Of a stretch of 37,622 nucleotides of DNA, positions 37,509 through 37,622 are shown in pieces (position 1 is the first letter of the stretch; each line of letters opens with the position of its first letter). Below the pieces are notes generated by a model that was given only the letters and a program-made list of their open reading frames with translations, did not search any database and was not told the DNA's origin. The DNA is taken from assembly GCA_024709955.1 (NCBI GenBank), contig JANJVS010000121.1, positions 1-37,622 of the forward strand. Reading direction: 5' to 3'. The stretch comes from Rhodocyclaceae bacterium. Its GTDB lineage: Bacteria > Pseudomonadota > Gammaproteobacteria > Burkholderiales > Rhodocyclaceae. A program made the translations under genes and the position numbers.

Positions 37509-37622
37509 TTACTTCGGCCGCGTGTCGATGACGCGCTTGGCCTTGCCGATCGAGCGCTCGATGGCGCCGACGGCCTTGATCTCGACGCGCGTCGAGATGC
37601 CGACGTAGGACTTGATGTGGTG
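37509..37622 (-). CDS. Phenylacetate-CoA ligase paralogue, C-terminal end (runs off window)
   Basis: 37 codons and a TAA stop (HHIKSYVGISTRVEIKAVG ... KRVIDTRPK), entering from the right edge. By eye it is roughly 94% identical in DNA to the decayed tail at 34999. It could be the end of an intact second paaK gene or another fragment; the window does not show. Confidence 0.8.
   Translation of the reverse strand, partial: HHIKSYVGISTRVEIKAVGAIERSIGKAKRVIDTRPK

Overview
The window is GC-rich proteobacterial chromosome, most likely a betaproteobacterium of the Rhodocyclales type (Azoarcus, Thauera, Sterolibacterium or Denitratisoma relatives). This is inferred from gene order (mlaFED-A-CB / YadGH-like ABC transporter / ibaG / murA / hisGD...BHAFIE / hinT / tatABC ... 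degQ / nif3), short-form HisG, and phenylacetate-CoA ligase genes. No rRNA, tRNA, CRISPR array or transposase was recognised.

Layout. (1) 1-6673, minus strand: an MSHA-type pilus/type II secretion-like locus, reading sigma54 response regulator, AAA ATPase with SPOR domain (MshM-like), secretin (MshL), TPR protein (MshN) and the first 100 codons of the assembly ATPase (MshE/GspE). (2) 6822-12511, plus strand: a complete Mla phospholipid transport operon, a two-gene ABC-2 exporter and a BolA-family gene. (3) 12504-20534: murA and the histidine pathway, with hisC inverted inside the cluster. (4) 20574-22438: hinT and tatABC, with a strong terminator-like hairpin between tatA and tatB. (5) 22483-24868, minus: a catabolic-looking SDR / 103-residue unknown / thiolase cassette between tatC and degQ. 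(6) 25113-27951: DegQ-type protease, NIF3-like protein and a FimV-like protein. (7) 28043-31269, minus: a tight operon of paaK, bacteriohemerythrin, a small membrane protein, a methyltransferase and msrA. (8) 31340-34940: a lower-GC accessory segment carrying a 1000-residue KAP-family P-loop NTPase, a candidate anti-phage gene. (9) 34941-37622: a decayed paaK tail, an ECF sigma factor, an AhpD-like protein and a metallo-beta-lactamase-fold hydrolase, then the tail of another paaK running off the window.

The main unexplained structure is a dispersed repeat of about 28 bp, core GCCAGCGCCGACTTTT preceded by CACCGTCCC, found by eye in 11 copies in both orientations (about one per 3.4 kb). Seven copies lie inside genes, always in a frame that encodes either TVPPAPTFA or AKVGAGGTV. 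Four are intergenic. Two oppositely oriented copies sit exactly at the edges of the low-GC KAP segment, and two others accompany the duplicated paaK tails that flank the ECF sigma cassette. The density resembles uptake-signal or other genome-signature repeats.

A second new-looking item is a shared promoter-like pair, TGTATC-N17-CGTCTAA, upstream of both the AhpD-like and the metallo-hydrolase genes next to the ECF sigma gene, suggesting a small local regulon.
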